A stretch of 64,000 nucleotides of DNA from Pseudarthrobacter sp. NIBRBAC000502772 (GTDB lineage Bacteria; Actinomycetota; Actinomycetes; Actinomycetales; Micrococcaceae), in assembly GCF_006517235.1 (NCBI RefSeq), contig NZ_CP041188.1:62001-126000 (forward strand), in the 5' to 3' direction. Positions within the stretch are counted from its first letter, which is position 1; each line of letters opens with the position of its first letter. The notes beneath the pieces were generated by a model that saw nothing but the letters and a program-made list of their open reading frames with translations, was not told the origin of the DNA and did not search any database. Both the position numbers and the translations under genes were made by a program. Of this stretch, positions 45,183 through 54,700 are shown piece after piece.

Positions 45183-45665
45183 ATGCCCCAGGTACGCGCC
45201 GAACGCCTCATCCGCCTCGATCCGGAGACAGTTTTTTCCCTCTCCCAGACCACGGGTGCGTTCCGGCTCCAGTGGGACCCGTTCATCTCCTCCCAAGGAT
45301 TCCTGGACGGCGCAACGTCCGCCGGAAAGGGCGTCCGGACACGGACCGTGTCCCGCCTGGGCCTGGTGATGGTGAGCGAGTACGTTTCCTATGCGCCACC
45401 CAGGAACGTGGGTATGACCATGGTGTCCGGACCGTGGTTCTTCGGGAATTTCGGCGGCGGCTGGCGTTTCACCGCGGACGACGGCGGCACGCGCGCCGTC
45501 TGGAAGTACACCTTTTCGTGCCGCCCGGCCTGGTTGCGGCCGGTGGCGGAGCGGTTGGGCGCCTGGCTCCTGGGCCGTGAGATCAATATGAGGATCGAAG
45601 CGTTTGCCCGCGCCTGCGAAAACCCAGCTCTGGTGGCCGAGCTCCGCGCCCTCCAAGCGCCGTAA
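45183..45665 (+). CDS. SRPBCC/polyketide cyclase-like protein
   Basis: 160 residues with the START/SRPBCC-type alternation: N-terminal strand (VRAERLIRLDPETVFSL), a long loop WDPFISSQGFLDG, antiparallel strands, and a long C-terminal amphipathic helix. Such proteins bind hydrophobic ligands. Ligand unknown. TAGGGT ends six bases before the ATG. The stop lies in the first unit of a 14-base tandem repeat. Confidence 0.75.
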   Translation: MPQVRAERLIRLDPETVFSLSQTTGAFRLQWDPFISSQGFLDGATSAGKGVRTRTVSRLGLVMVSEYVSYAPPRNVGMTMVSGPWFFGNFGGGWRFTADDGGTRAVWKYTFSCRPAWLRPVAERLGAWLLGREINMRIEAFARACENPALVAELRALQAP

Positions 45666-45782
45666 CCACAGAGCCGTAACCACAGCGCCGTGACCACAGA
45701 GCAGTAACCAAAGAGCCGTGATCACAGAGCCGTAATCTCCGGCAAAGAGATCACGGCAAAGAGATCACGGCACCGTAATCAC
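45661..45782. repeat. 14-base tandem repeat across two convergent stop codons
   Basis: About nine units of 14 bases. The first five follow CGTAACCACAGAGC with one to three changes. Later ones drift to GGCAAAGAGATCAC, which occurs twice in tandem (45741-45768). Both the SRPBCC stop (45663) and the anti-sigma stop (45765) lie inside. Confidence 0.85.
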
Positions 45783-46430
45783 AGCCACGGCGTGCTGGGT
45801 TTCGTCCCGCAGTTCCAGGCTGGCGATGCTGGCCAGCTGAACGGGAGTGGCGCCCATGACCTTCACCCTCCCGCTCGGCGTCGCGGTCCAGGCACATGCC
45901 CGGTCCTCGCCGCCGTCCCGGTCCCGGATCCAGAGCGAGAGGGTTCCGTCCAGCGGCAGTTTGCTGCCGTTCACGGCCAGCTCGGTGCCCCATGTTTTCC
46001 GGGCAAGGTCGATGCTGAACTGCAGGCCGTTGCCGGACTGGACCGAGTAGCTGGCGTCCGGCTCCGGCGGCTGGCTGAGCAGCGGGGCCGCGGCCACCCC
46101 CAAGGCGAGGGACGCCGCGGCGACGGCGCCCACCACGGCCGCCCACCGCCGTCGTAATTTACGACGCCGGGTGGCCAGTTCATCCAGGACCCTGCGCGGC
46201 ACGGAGCTGGCTGGCTCGGGCGCCACCCCGGGGCGGGCGCTCCCGGTGAGCGCCACCGCGTCCGGGACGGGAAGCGCATCCAGCAGGGCCGGCAGGCTTT
46301 CAAGCTCGGCGAGTTCGGTCCGGCAGTCCGCGCAGTCCTTGAGGTGGGCTTCGAAACGTTGCGAATCCGCGGGGTCAAGCCCGCCGAGCACGTAGGCGCC
46401 CAGCAACTGGTGCAGCTCAGAGGCGTTCAC
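45765..46430 (-). CDS. zinc-finger anti-sigma factor (RskA-like)
   Basis: 221 residues. The N-terminal anti-sigma domain has the zinc motif HLKDCADC near residues 29-36. One membrane helix follows near 95-117 (WAAVVGAVAAASLALGVAAA), then an extracytoplasmic RskA-type domain with a beta fold (GTELAVNGSKLPLDGTLSLW). It holds its sigma factor at the membrane until regulated proteolysis. Its ATG overlaps the sigma stop (ATGA), showing coupling. The last codons are inside a tandem repeat. Confidence 0.9.
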   Translation of the reverse strand: MNASELHQLLGAYVLGGLDPADSQRFEAHLKDCADCRTELAELESLPALLDALPVPDAVALTGSARPGVAPEPASSVPRRVLDELATRRRKLRRRWAAVVGAVAAASLALGVAAAPLLSQPPEPDASYSVQSGNGLQFSIDLARKTWGTELAVNGSKLPLDGTLSLWIRDRDGGEDRACAWTATPSGRVKVMGATPVQLASIASLELRDETQHAVAVITVP

Positions 46431-46927
46431 CGCTCCACCCCCATCTCATCGAGGATGGTCCGCAGCGCCCTAACGGCGTAATAGGCCCGGGACTTCACGG
46501 TTCCGCTGGGGATGTTCAGCTGCACGGCGGCCTCGTTGACGGTGAAACGGCGGTAGTGGAGGGCGACGAGGACATCGCGGTGTTCGGTACTGAGCCGCAG
46601 CAGCGCCTCTTCCATCAGCACGCGGTTCAGGAGTTCATCCACGCGTTCCACGGCCTCGGCGGGATCGGCGAGTTCGCGTTCCATCACTTCGGCGGGGCGC
46701 CTTTGGGCTTTGCGGTAGTTGTCGATCATGATGTTCCGCGCTGTACGGAACAGGTAGCTGCGGAGGCTCCCGGTGATGTCCGGGGCCTGCTGCCAGACGC
46801 GCAGCACGGTCTCCTGGACCACGTCCTCTGCCAGCTGTGGGTCGCGGGAGGCGCTGAGCACAAAACGGCGGAGGGCGGAGCCGTGTTCGCGGTAGATCGC
46901 AGCCACCACGTCCTCGTCCAGCGGCAT
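46427..46927 (-). CDS. ECF sigma factor, SigK/SigL-like
   Basis: 166 residues. Region 2 is RRFVLSASRDPQLAEDVVQETVLRVW with YLFRTARNIMIDNYR; region 4 is LSTEHRDVLVALHYRRFTVNEAAVQLNIPSGTVKSR. The pair with an RskA-like anti-sigma and a nearby secreted lipoprotein suits an envelope or oxidative stress regulon. A 19-base perfect tandem duplication lies 30 bases upstream. Confidence 0.93.
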   Translation of the reverse strand: MPLDEDVVAAIYREHGSALRRFVLSASRDPQLAEDVVQETVLRVWQQAPDITGSLRSYLFRTARNIMIDNYRKAQRRPAEVMERELADPAEAVERVDELLNRVLMEEALLRLSTEHRDVLVALHYRRFTVNEAAVQLNIPSGTVKSRAYYAVRALRTILDEMGVER

Positions 46928-46957
46928 GCCGCCCTCCTGTCCCTGATCCTGTCTGCG

Positions 46958-46995
46958 GTTACAAATGCGCGACTACGTTACAAATGCGCGACTAC
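46958..46995. repeat. 19-base perfect tandem duplication upstream of ECF sigma gene
   Basis: Two identical copies of GTTACAAATGCGCGACTAC. On the minus strand each carries TGTAAC, a -35-like ECF element. The copies lie between the divergent sigma and lipoprotein genes and could serve either. Confidence 0.8.
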
Positions 46996-47136
46996 AACGA
47001 CGCTGAAGCTCCGTGCACTCATGCGATATAACGTCGGCGGACGGAAAACGGTTCACTTTGAACCATTCTTCACCCTGGTGCGTCGTACGGGTTAGCGTCC
47101 GGTGACCTACGCCGGGCCCCAGCCGAGGAGCATCCC

Positions 47137-47664
47137 ATGAAACAGCATTTGTGCACAGGTCTTGCCGCAGCGGCTCTCATAGCCGCACTTTCCGGCTGCG
47201 GCGGCAGCCCCGGAACCACCGCAACCACTCCGGCGGCCACCAGCCCGGCCACCACGTCCGCCGCCCCGACCACCGGCTCCCCCACCGCAGCGGCCGCCGT
47301 CGACCTCAAGACAGCATCCTCCAGCGCCGGCAACATCGTGGTGGACGCCGCGGGCATGAGCGTCTATTTCTTCACCAAGGACGTGAAGGATTCCGGTACC
47401 AGCGCCTGCACGGGAGCGTGCCTGACCGCGTGGCCACCGGTCCTCACCACCGCGGCCAAGCCTGCCGCCGAAGGCGTCACCGGCACGCTGGGGACAATCA
47501 CGACGCCGGACGGGGCCAAGCAGGTGACCCTGAATGGACTGCCGCTGTACTACTTCGCGCAGGACAAGAAGCCCGGCGACGTGCTGGGGCAGGGCGTCAA
47601 CGGCGTCTGGTACCTGGCCTCGCCGGCCGGGGAAATGATCCGGACAGCGGCGTCAGGCTACTGA
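47137..47664 (+). CDS. COG4315-type lipoprotein
   Basis: 175 residues. Lipobox LSGC near residue 21, then a Thr/Ala/Ser/Pro linker of about 35 residues. Two repeats of the lipoprotein_15 motif follow: GMSVYFFTKDVKDSGTSACTG with CLTAWPP, and LPLYYFAQDKKPGD with GVWYLASP. Function unknown. It is divergent from the ECF sigma gene, so it may be part of that regulon. Confidence 0.83.
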   Translation: MKQHLCTGLAAAALIAALSGCGGSPGTTATTPAATSPATTSAAPTTGSPTAAAAVDLKTASSSAGNIVVDAAGMSVYFFTKDVKDSGTSACTGACLTAWPPVLTTAAKPAAEGVTGTLGTITTPDGAKQVTLNGLPLYYFAQDKKPGDVLGQGVNGVWYLASPAGEMIRTAASGY

Positions 47665-47770
47665 TAGTTCTGGCTACTTGACGGTTCCGGCTACTGGCGG
47701 TTCTGGCTACTGGCGGTTGTGGCGCTTACGGATCGACCGCCCACGGACGAACCGCCTACCGATTGACCGC

Positions 47771-48622
47771 TTAAGGGTGGAGGCCCGGCAGCGGGACTGG
47801 AGGCGTGGCCGGCAGGGGCAGAGCCGGGGGCTGTCCCTGGCCGTTCAGCGGCCCACCCGGCATACCCGGTGTGACGTTTTCGGGGAGGGGAAGGTCTGGC
47901 AGGGGCACTGCCGGCGCTGAACCTGAAGGGGCCGGAGCGGGCTCCGTGGCCTGGCTGGAACCGGATCCCGGTACGGCCGGAACTGGCACAGTGTCAGCCG
48001 TCCCGGTGGGTCCTACGGCAGGGACGGCGGGCTGGCCCGGTCCCGGAGCCGGGGTCTCCACCGGCGCGGGCGCAGGCCCGCCGCCAACGGTGGACACGAA
48101 GGATGTAACTGCGTGGTTGACCTGGCCGAGGGAATCCCGGATCCCCTGGTCGGAGGCCACAGCAACGGCGCCGCCGGCCGCCAGCGAGACGGCCACGGAC
48201 AGGGTGGTGAAGGTGATCCTGCGCTTGGCACGACGGCGGGCGGCAAGCTCGTCGGTGGCCGCCGTGACCTGGCCGGTTGCCTCGGCGGGGGCTACGGCGG
48301 GCTCTGATTGAGGGGATGCCGCCACCGCCAGGTGACGGGTCGGTGCCGCGTGGCTCGGTGCAGGCGTCGGGACAACAGTCTGTGCCACGACAGGAGTCTG
48401 TGTCACCGCAGGAGTTTGTGTCACCGCAGGAGTTTGTGTCACTGCAGGCCTCATAAGCGCGGCAACCGCCTCGGAAGGTACCGGCTGCTCGGCTGCGAGC
48501 GCCCGGAGCTCCAGCAGAACGGGGCGGAGGCCGCCGTCGTCGTCCAGCCCTGCCTCCAGCAGCAACCGGTCAACAGACGCGTCCTCGCGGGAACCGTTGC
48601 GTGAGCCTGCGGTGTCACTCAT
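47771..48622 (-). CDS. membrane anti-sigma-like protein with Pro-rich tail
   Basis: 283 residues. The N-terminal cytoplasmic part (about 40 residues of acidic helix, then TQTPAV repeats) lacks a zinc-finger CxxC. A membrane helix lies near 145-165 (ITFTTLSVAVSLAAGGAVAV). The remaining 115 residues are an extracellular Pro/Ala/Gly-rich tail. The ATG at 48622 overlaps the sigma gene by eight bases, the layout of a sigma/anti-sigma pair. The longer upstream frame is a shadow of the sigma gene. Confidence 0.75.
   Translation of the reverse strand: MSDTAGSRNGSREDASVDRLLLEAGLDDDGGLRPVLLELRALAAEQPVPSEAVAALMRPAVTQTPAVTQTPAVTQTPVVAQTVVPTPAPSHAAPTRHLAVAASPQSEPAVAPAEATGQVTAATDELAARRRAKRRITFTTLSVAVSLAAGGAVAVASDQGIRDSLGQVNHAVTSFVSTVGGGPAPAPVETPAPGPGQPAVPAVGPTGTADTVPVPAVPGSGSSQATEPAPAPSGSAPAVPLPDLPLPENVTPGMPGGPLNGQGQPPALPLPATPPVPLPGLHP
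48381..48452. repeat. 18-base tandem repeat encoding TQTPAV units
   Basis: Four 18-base units; the middle two are identical. In frame, they encode Ala-Val-Thr-Gln-Thr-Pro steps in the anti-sigma-like protein. Length change would keep the frame. Confidence 0.85.
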
Positions 48623-49193
48623 GATCTGCCTGGTTTCTTCTAAGAGTCTGGTCCTTGAGGTTTTGCAGCGCCCTGCGTTGGAGCTGCTTGATGGCACCCT
48701 GGGACTTGCCCATGATGCCGGCCACCTGTTCGATGGAAAGGTCGGCCACCACCCGCAGTGCCAGCACCTCGCGGTGTTCATCGGCGAGGCCTTCAAGCAG
48801 GGCAGCCGCGCCGCCGCTGTGGCCCAGGGCGTGGTCCTCCGCGGACGCCGTGCTGCGCCCGTCCTGCAGGGGGTCGTACGGAGTGAAGTCCGGCCGGCGT
48901 TCAACCCGCCGGTAGTAATCCACCATCCGGGCGTGGGCGATGGAGAACACCAACGACTTGGCGCCCTGAAGGCCGCCAGTCAGCTCACCAATCTTGGGGA
49001 AAAACGCCAGGAACACATCCTGGGTGACAGCCTCGGGATCATCCACGCCACGGGCCTTGAGGTAACCCAGGACCGCTCCGGACAAGGTTCGATAGACAGC
49101 GCCGAAGAGCACAGCCGGATCAGCACCGGCTGTGTCTGCAAAAGTATCTATGTCTTCTTCGGCCAAAGTGTCTAGCACCAGTGGCTCCTCCAT
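48615..49193 (-). CDS. ECF-type sigma factor
   Basis: 192 residues. Region 2 is near GAVLGYLKARGVDDPEAVTQDVFLAFF and SLVFSIAHARMVDYYRR; region 4 is LADEHREVLALRVVADLSIEQVAGIMGKSQGAIKQLQRRAL. It overlaps the following membrane gene by eight bases. A Pro-rich surface-protein gene lies upstream beyond a terminator. Signal and regulon unknown. Confidence 0.9.
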   Translation of the reverse strand: MEEPLVLDTLAEEDIDTFADTAGADPAVLFGAVYRTLSGAVLGYLKARGVDDPEAVTQDVFLAFFPKIGELTGGLQGAKSLVFSIAHARMVDYYRRVERRPDFTPYDPLQDGRSTASAEDHALGHSGGAAALLEGLADEHREVLALRVVADLSIEQVAGIMGKSQGAIKQLQRRALQNLKDQTLRRNQADHE

Positions 49194-49283
49194 CCCGGGC
49201 AGCGTAGTCGCTCATCCCGGTATTCGGCGCGGCGTGCTCCGCTGCTGTCGGTCAGCTGCGGTCGGTCAGCTATCTGGCTGCCA

Positions 49284-49333
49284 TGTGGACTGCGGGAATC
49301 CGGTCCGTCCTGAGCCGGTTCCCGCAGTCCACA
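49284..49333 (-). terminator. long-stem terminator after the VPA-repeat gene
   Basis: TGTGGACTGCGGGAA (49284-49298) pairs perfectly with TTCCCGCAGTCCACA (49319-49333), with an inner CCGG/CCGG pairing. It follows the stop at 49349 of the leftward gene. Confidence 0.8.
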
Positions 49334-49348
49334 CTAGCTGAGCAGGTC

Positions 49349-49993
49349 CTAGTGGCCGGAAACGGCGGGAACGTCTACAACGTCGCCCGGTACGGCGGGA
49401 ACAGCAGGAACGGCGGGAACGGAAGGCTCGCCGTCGACACCCGGAACTGCCGGTACGGCGGGGACTGCTGGCACTGCGGGCAGTTCGGGGCGCTCAGCCT
49501 TTACGGCGGCGGAACCCTCGCCGGAAGCGTCGGCGTCAGCGGAACCGGCACCCTTCGCAACAACATCAGCGCAGAAGGCGTCAACGTTGGTTTCGCCCTC
49601 AGCGGCGATGACCAGCGAGGAGAAACCCTCGGAGGCTTCGTTCAGTCCACCGTGGGTGAAAGCGGTGCAGAGGCCAAAGGCTGCGGCGCCAGCTGCGTCC
49701 ACTGCGGTGCCGGCAGCGGCGGAGGCGTTGGCCTCGGCTGCGACCTCATCGTCGGAGACGGCTGCTTCGCCGGTTACTGCTGCATCGCCGGAAGCGTTTG
49801 CGGAAGCCGACTCGGTGGCGTCAGCGGCCAGCTTGGGGGCGGGGGCGCCGAGCAGTTCGTGGGCGGTCTGCTGTGCATCGGCCGGGAGGACGCCGGAAGC
49901 AGCTGCGACGCCGGTTCCACCGACGGCCAGGGTGCCCGCGGCGAGTACTCCGGCGGCGATTTTGCTGGTGGCGAGAACAGTGAACAACGACAT
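49349..49993 (-). CDS. Ala-rich secreted or membrane protein with VPA repeats
   Basis: 214 residues. The N-terminal segment (VLATSKIAAGVLAAGTLAVGG) is hydrophobic and could be a signal anchor. The middle is Ala/Glu/Asp-rich with two Cys about 18 residues apart. The C-terminus has VPAVPAVPAVPG repeats in two blocks, suitable for spanning the wall. It is next to an ECF sigma operon on the same strand. No family recognised. Confidence 0.65.
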   Translation of the reverse strand: MSLFTVLATSKIAAGVLAAGTLAVGGTGVAAASGVLPADAQQTAHELLGAPAPKLAADATESASANASGDAAVTGEAAVSDDEVAAEANASAAAGTAVDAAGAAAFGLCTAFTHGGLNEASEGFSSLVIAAEGETNVDAFCADVVAKGAGSADADASGEGSAAVKAERPELPAVPAVPAVPAVPGVDGEPSVPAVPAVPAVPGDVVDVPAVSGH

Positions 49994-50137
49994 ATGACAC
50001 TCCAAAACCTAGAGAACAATTCAGATCCGGCTCCGTGAGGAACCCTTCACCCCCTTCATCGCTGGCCGGACCGGGAAAGTTACGGCTGCCCCAAAATTCC
50101 TTCAACAGGTGCCCCAGTCCGCCACTACGATCGAAGC

Positions 50138-50746
50138 ATGCCCAACACCCAGGGACCCCGGAAATCGGCCAAGACCTGGCAGACCATGGTGGACAGCAAC
50201 AAAGCCCTGCTCCTTCGAAAGACGGGGCACGACGTCGGGTACTGGGCCGAGCAGGCACGCTCCGCAGGCTTGAGGAACGACGCCGAGCTATGCCACTGGA
50301 TGCGCGACGAGCACGGCGTCACAGGCTATGCGCAGTACGCCGTCTCGTGGGAGCTGTTCGGCTACCCGGAATTTATGCTGCGCGACGCCGACGAGCTCAT
50401 CGACGGCCAGTACATCAACCACCCGGAGCTGCGGCCCATCGCCGACGCGCTCCTGGCGTGGGCGGCGGCCACCGAGGGCGTGGAGATCCAGATGCGGAAG
50501 GGCTACGTCTCGCTCCACAGCCCACGACGGAAGTTCGCCCAGGTCACCCGGACCACCAACACCGCCGTGGACGTCGCGCTGCGCCTGGACACACTCCGCC
50601 TCGACGCAGCCGCCGGAGGGCGTTTGGAAGCCCTGAAGGCCCGGGCCGATGATCCCTTCGACCGCCGCGTCCGGCTCACGTCTGTGGACCAGGTAGATGA
50701 GGAATTGCTGGAAATCCTCGCCAGGGCGCTGGACCAGAACACCTAA
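50138..50746 (+). CDS. DUF4287/DUF5655 domain protein
   Basis: 202 residues. N-terminal DUF4287 (TWQTMVDSNKALLLRKTGHDVGYW, then LCHWMRDEHGVTGYAQYAV) and a C-terminal DUF5655-like part (GVEIQMRKGYVSLHSPRRKF). Both are small domains of unknown function in soil bacteria. TACGAT ends six bases before the ATG. A strong hairpin follows the stop. Confidence 0.8.
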   Translation: MPNTQGPRKSAKTWQTMVDSNKALLLRKTGHDVGYWAEQARSAGLRNDAELCHWMRDEHGVTGYAQYAVSWELFGYPEFMLRDADELIDGQYINHPELRPIADALLAWAAATEGVEIQMRKGYVSLHSPRRKFAQVTRTTNTAVDVALRLDTLRLDAAAGGRLEALKARADDPFDRRVRLTSVDQVDEELLEILARALDQNT

Positions 50747-50760
50747 CAGCCGGAACGACG

Positions 50761-50801
50761 GCGGGCCGGGTCGCCGGAAACTTCCGACGAACCCGGCCCG
50801 C
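50761..50801. terminator. bidirectional terminator
   Basis: GCGGGCCGGGT (50761-50771) pairs with ACCCGGCCCGC (50791-50801) around a 19-base loop, between the convergent DUF4287 and DMP19-like genes. Confidence 0.8.
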
Positions 50802-50817
50802 AGCCGTGGTGAGGGTC

Positions 50818-51669
50818 CTACGCGTCGATCATCTCGTCGTCGTCCGATTCCTCGAACTCAACGGCGGCGACGATTTCCTGGGTCTCCGGGTTGATCATGA
50901 ACGCCTCGTCGTCGTCCTCGACCATGATGAAGTCGCCGTGGTCCGTGGTGAAGTGCCAGGCCAGCGTCTTCTCGCCGTCGTGCATGTAGTTGGGGTCGCC
51001 CATGGTGATCTTCTGCAGCGCATAGCCGGCGATGTCGCACAGTTCGCGGATAATGACCTCGAAGTCCGGGGCGTCCTCCAGCGCTTCCTCGTCGGCCGCG
51101 GCCTGGCGTTCCTCCAGGTTGGGGATGAGCGCAACCTGACGCTCGATGTACGCGTCGAGCTCTTCTTCGTCGAGCACCAGCAGGCCCTCCTGGGACAGGA
51201 GCCAGGCGGCGTTGAGCGCCGTGATGTTTTCGGTTTCGAACAGTTCCTCGAACTCGCCGTCGAGCTCTTCAATGGTGCGAACGGCGTCGTTGGACTCTTC
51301 CTCGGTGTCCAGGTCGCCGTCGAGGTAGCGCTCTTCGTCTTCGTCGGACAAGGCATCAAACGCCGCAACGGTCCGGTTGAAGAGTTCCAGGTGGGCGTTT
51401 GCGCCCATGCCGGCGAGGCCCTCGCGGATGAGCGGGTCCACTTCGTCGCGGTCCGCGGTGAACACGTACTGGGCGAAGCCGCCCTCCAAGGACTGCGTGA
51501 CGTAGAAGTCAACGTAGTAGCTGCCGAGCGCCGCGGGCGCGATCTCGCCGGCGTCGAGCAGTTTCCCGTACATGGCGTTCACCACATAAACGTTGGCATC
51601 TACGACCTCCTCGCTGCCTGCATCGATGCTGGCCTTGGTCAGGACGACAGGGTTCTGGCTCATGGTCAT
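50818..51669 (-). CDS. acidic DMP19-like (DUF4375) protein
   Basis: 283 residues, very acidic, with many Glu/Asp runs (DEDEERYLDGDLDTEEE; EESDDDEMIDA). The N-terminal third has the DUF4375 pattern: NVYVVNAMYGKLLDAGE, YYVDFYVTQSLEGGFAQYVF. DMP19 of Neisseria is a DNA mimic that blocks a repressor. The acidity here suits mimicry, but the partner is unknown. I start at ATG 51669 with GAGGA upstream. It is divergent from the SNF2 helicase. Confidence 0.75.
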   Translation of the reverse strand: MTMSQNPVVLTKASIDAGSEEVVDANVYVVNAMYGKLLDAGEIAPAALGSYYVDFYVTQSLEGGFAQYVFTADRDEVDPLIREGLAGMGANAHLELFNRTVAAFDALSDEDEERYLDGDLDTEEESNDAVRTIEELDGEFEELFETENITALNAAWLLSQEGLLVLDEEELDAYIERQVALIPNLEERQAAADEEALEDAPDFEVIIRELCDIAGYALQKITMGDPNYMHDGEKTLAWHFTTDHGDFIMVEDDDEAFMINPETQEIVAAVEFEESDDDEMIDA

Positions 51670-51798
51670 GGGATTCCTCACTGCTGAATGCTTCGGTGCT
51701 GCTCAGGACACTTTCACGCTACGTCGGCGGGGGCGGCGCCGTGTTGAGGCGGAAGTGAACGTCAGGCGAAGTTTCAGGCTCCCTCCGGGCGAACTAAG

Positions 51799-54700
51799 AT
51801 GAAGCAGATAACCTCCGATCGGACACGGCACCCCCGTGGCCAGCTGAAAGTAGCGCGCACCATGCCATCCCAACCGGACGAGAGTGCGGCACTGGCAATA
51901 CAGACCCCCGCCATTAACGACCGCTCCCTCGCGGCCGGGTTGGCGTATGCCATGGGAAGCCGGGTTTCCGGAATGTCGTTCGACGCCGCCACCGGGCTGA
52001 TGCTGGGCAAGGTCCGGGGAGGTGCCGACGTCCCGTACTCCACCACGGCCAAGCTGGTGCGGAAATCGGGCGGCTGGAGCTGCACCGTGGGTGTCTGCAG
52101 CTGCCCCGTCCGCAAGGACTGCAAGCACGTGGCCGCGCTGCTGTTCGCCGCCGAGGACAACCCGGCCATCCGCGTCCAGCTCCTGGCCCCCGCTGAAGTG
52201 TCCCGGCTTTCCCGCCAACCCGCCAACCTGGACCTGGCCGACTGGGAGCAGGCCCTCAGCCCGCTCATTTCGCAGCCGGGCATCACGCAGTCCATCAGCG
52301 GCATCCCGCTGGCCCTCCAGTTCGAGATCGAGGAACCGGCGCCGCACTTCTCCTACACAGGCCGCCGCGACCCGCTCCGCAGCGTCCGCCAGCTCAAGGC
52401 CCGGCCCGTGATCATGGGCGCCAAGGGCAAGTGGATCCGCGGCGACGTCTCCTGGAACACGCTGAGCTACCTGAACTTCCGCCGCGAATGCAACGAGGCT
52501 CACATCGAGTGGATGCAGGCGTTCCTGGCCGCCCACACCGCCGCCGCCAACCGGGTTCATAACTCCTCCGCGCTGTGGCTGGGCCTGAACACGTTCGCCG
52601 GGAAGAACATGTGGAGCCTGCTCACCGACGCCAAAAAGATCGGCCTCGCCCTGGTGCACAGCCGCGGCACCGAGCCGGTGCGGCTCGCGGAGTCCCCCGC
52701 CGCCGTCGGGCTTAATTTGAGCCGTTACGGCTCGCCCGTGGGTGGGGACGCAGCGGCTCCCGGCGCAACGCACGACGACGGCGGGCTGGAGCTCGCGCCC
52801 ACCATCACCGTTGAGGGGGAAGACGTTGATCCGGCGTCGGTGGGGACCATTGGCCGCCCCGCGCACGGCATTTTCCTGACCACGGGCGGGGAGGCGCTGC
52901 CCGGTGTTTCCGCGGACAACGTGATCACGCTGGCCCCGCTGGAAAACGGGCTGAGCGAGGAACTGCTGACGTTCGTCACGGCCGGCAGCACCCTGCACAT
53001 TCCGGCGAAGGATGAGACGCGCTTCCTCACCGGCTTCTACCCGAAGCTCAAGCAGGCTGCCCGGGTCACGGCGACGGATGAGTCGGTGGCGCTGCCCGCC
53101 CTGGCCCTCCCCACCCTTTCCCTGCTGGCCAACTACGGCGCGGACCACCGGGTCCGGCTGCATTGGGAATGGCACTACAAGTCCGGAACCCTGGTCACGG
53201 CCCAACCGCTGTGGCGGCACCCCGGCGACCACGGCTACCGCGACGACACCGCCGAGGCCCGCATCCTGGAGGGCATCGGCCAGCCGTGGAACGTTGTTCC
53301 GGCCATGGGCGAATCGGCCACCGGCGGCTGGGGCACGCCCCGCCTGTCCGCGTCCGCCGAACTGGGCGGCCTGGACACCCTGGCCTTCACCGAGGACGTC
53401 CTGCCCGAGCTCCGGAACGCGCCGGACGTATCAGTGGACACTGCCGGGGACATCGCCGACTACCGCGAGGCCGAGGAAGCTCCGGTCGTTTCCATCTCCA
53501 CCAAGGCCACCGAACAGCGCGACTGGTTCGATCTTGGCATCCAGATTTCTTTGGAGGGGCAGCCGGTTTCTTTTGCCGCCGTATTCTCCGCACTGGCCGC
53601 GGGCCAAACCAAGATGCTCCTGCCCAGCGGCGCCTACTTCTCGCTGGACCTGCCGGAACTGCACCAGCTGCGCGCCCTCATCGAGGAGGCCCGCTCGCTG
53701 CAGGACAACAAGGACGCCCCGCTGCAGATCAGCCGTTTCCAGGCCGGGCTCTGGGACGAGCTCGCGCAGCTTGGCATTGTCGATGAGCAGGCCGCCGCCT
53801 GGCGTGAGGCCGTGGGCGGGCTGCTCGAAGGCGGGATCAACGGGCTGCCGCTGCCTCCCTCGCTCAATGCCGAGCTGCGGCCCTACCAGCTGGAGGGCTA
53901 CAACTGGCTCAGCTTCCTGTACCGGCACAGCCTCGGCGGGATCCTCGCCGACGACATGGGCCTCGGCAAGACCGTCCAGACGCTCGCCCTGATGTGCGCC
54001 GCGAAGGAGCAGGCTGCTGAGCTTGCGGCGGCTGGCACGGCTTCGGCGACAACAGACGGTGCGCCGGCTCACGTCGCAGCGCCCGGCGTTCCGGCGCCCG
54101 ACGGCGTGACTCCCTTTTTGGTGGTGGCCCCCACCAGCGTCGTGGGCAACTGGGCGGCGGAAGCCGCACGCTTCGCTCCCGGCCTCACGGTCCGTATCGT
54201 GAGCGAAACCTTTGCCAAAAACAGCCAGGACGCGGCCGTTGAACTCGCCGGCGCGGACATCGTGATCACGTCCTACGCGCTGTTCCGGATCGACTACGAC
54301 TCCTACGCCTCCAAAACCTGGGCCGGGCTGGTGCTCGATGAGGCCCAGTTTGTGAAGAACCACCAGTCCAAGGCCTACCAGTGCGCCCGGAAGCTGCCCG
54401 CGGCGTTCAAGCTGGCCATCACCGGCACCCCGCTGGAGAACAACCTCATGGAGTTCTGGGCGCTGACGTCCATCGTGGCGCCGGGCCTGTTCTCCAGTCC
54501 CAAACGGTTCGCCGAGTACTACCAAAAGCCTGTGGAAAAGAACGGCGACAAGGGGCAGTTGGACAAGCTCCGCCGTCGCGTCCGTCCGCTGATGATGCGC
54601 CGCACCAAGGACCAGGTCATCCAGGACCTGCCGCCCAAGCAGGAGCAGATCCTTGAGGTGGTGCTGAACCCGCGCCACCAGAAGGTCTACCAGACACACC

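Noticed and set aside
45661..45782. CRISPR array
   Set aside because: Units are 14 bases with no unique spacers and no cas genes; it is a degenerate tandem repeat.
48381..48452. Short regular repeats as CRISPR
   Set aside because: They are in-frame coding repeats of 18 bases with no spacers.
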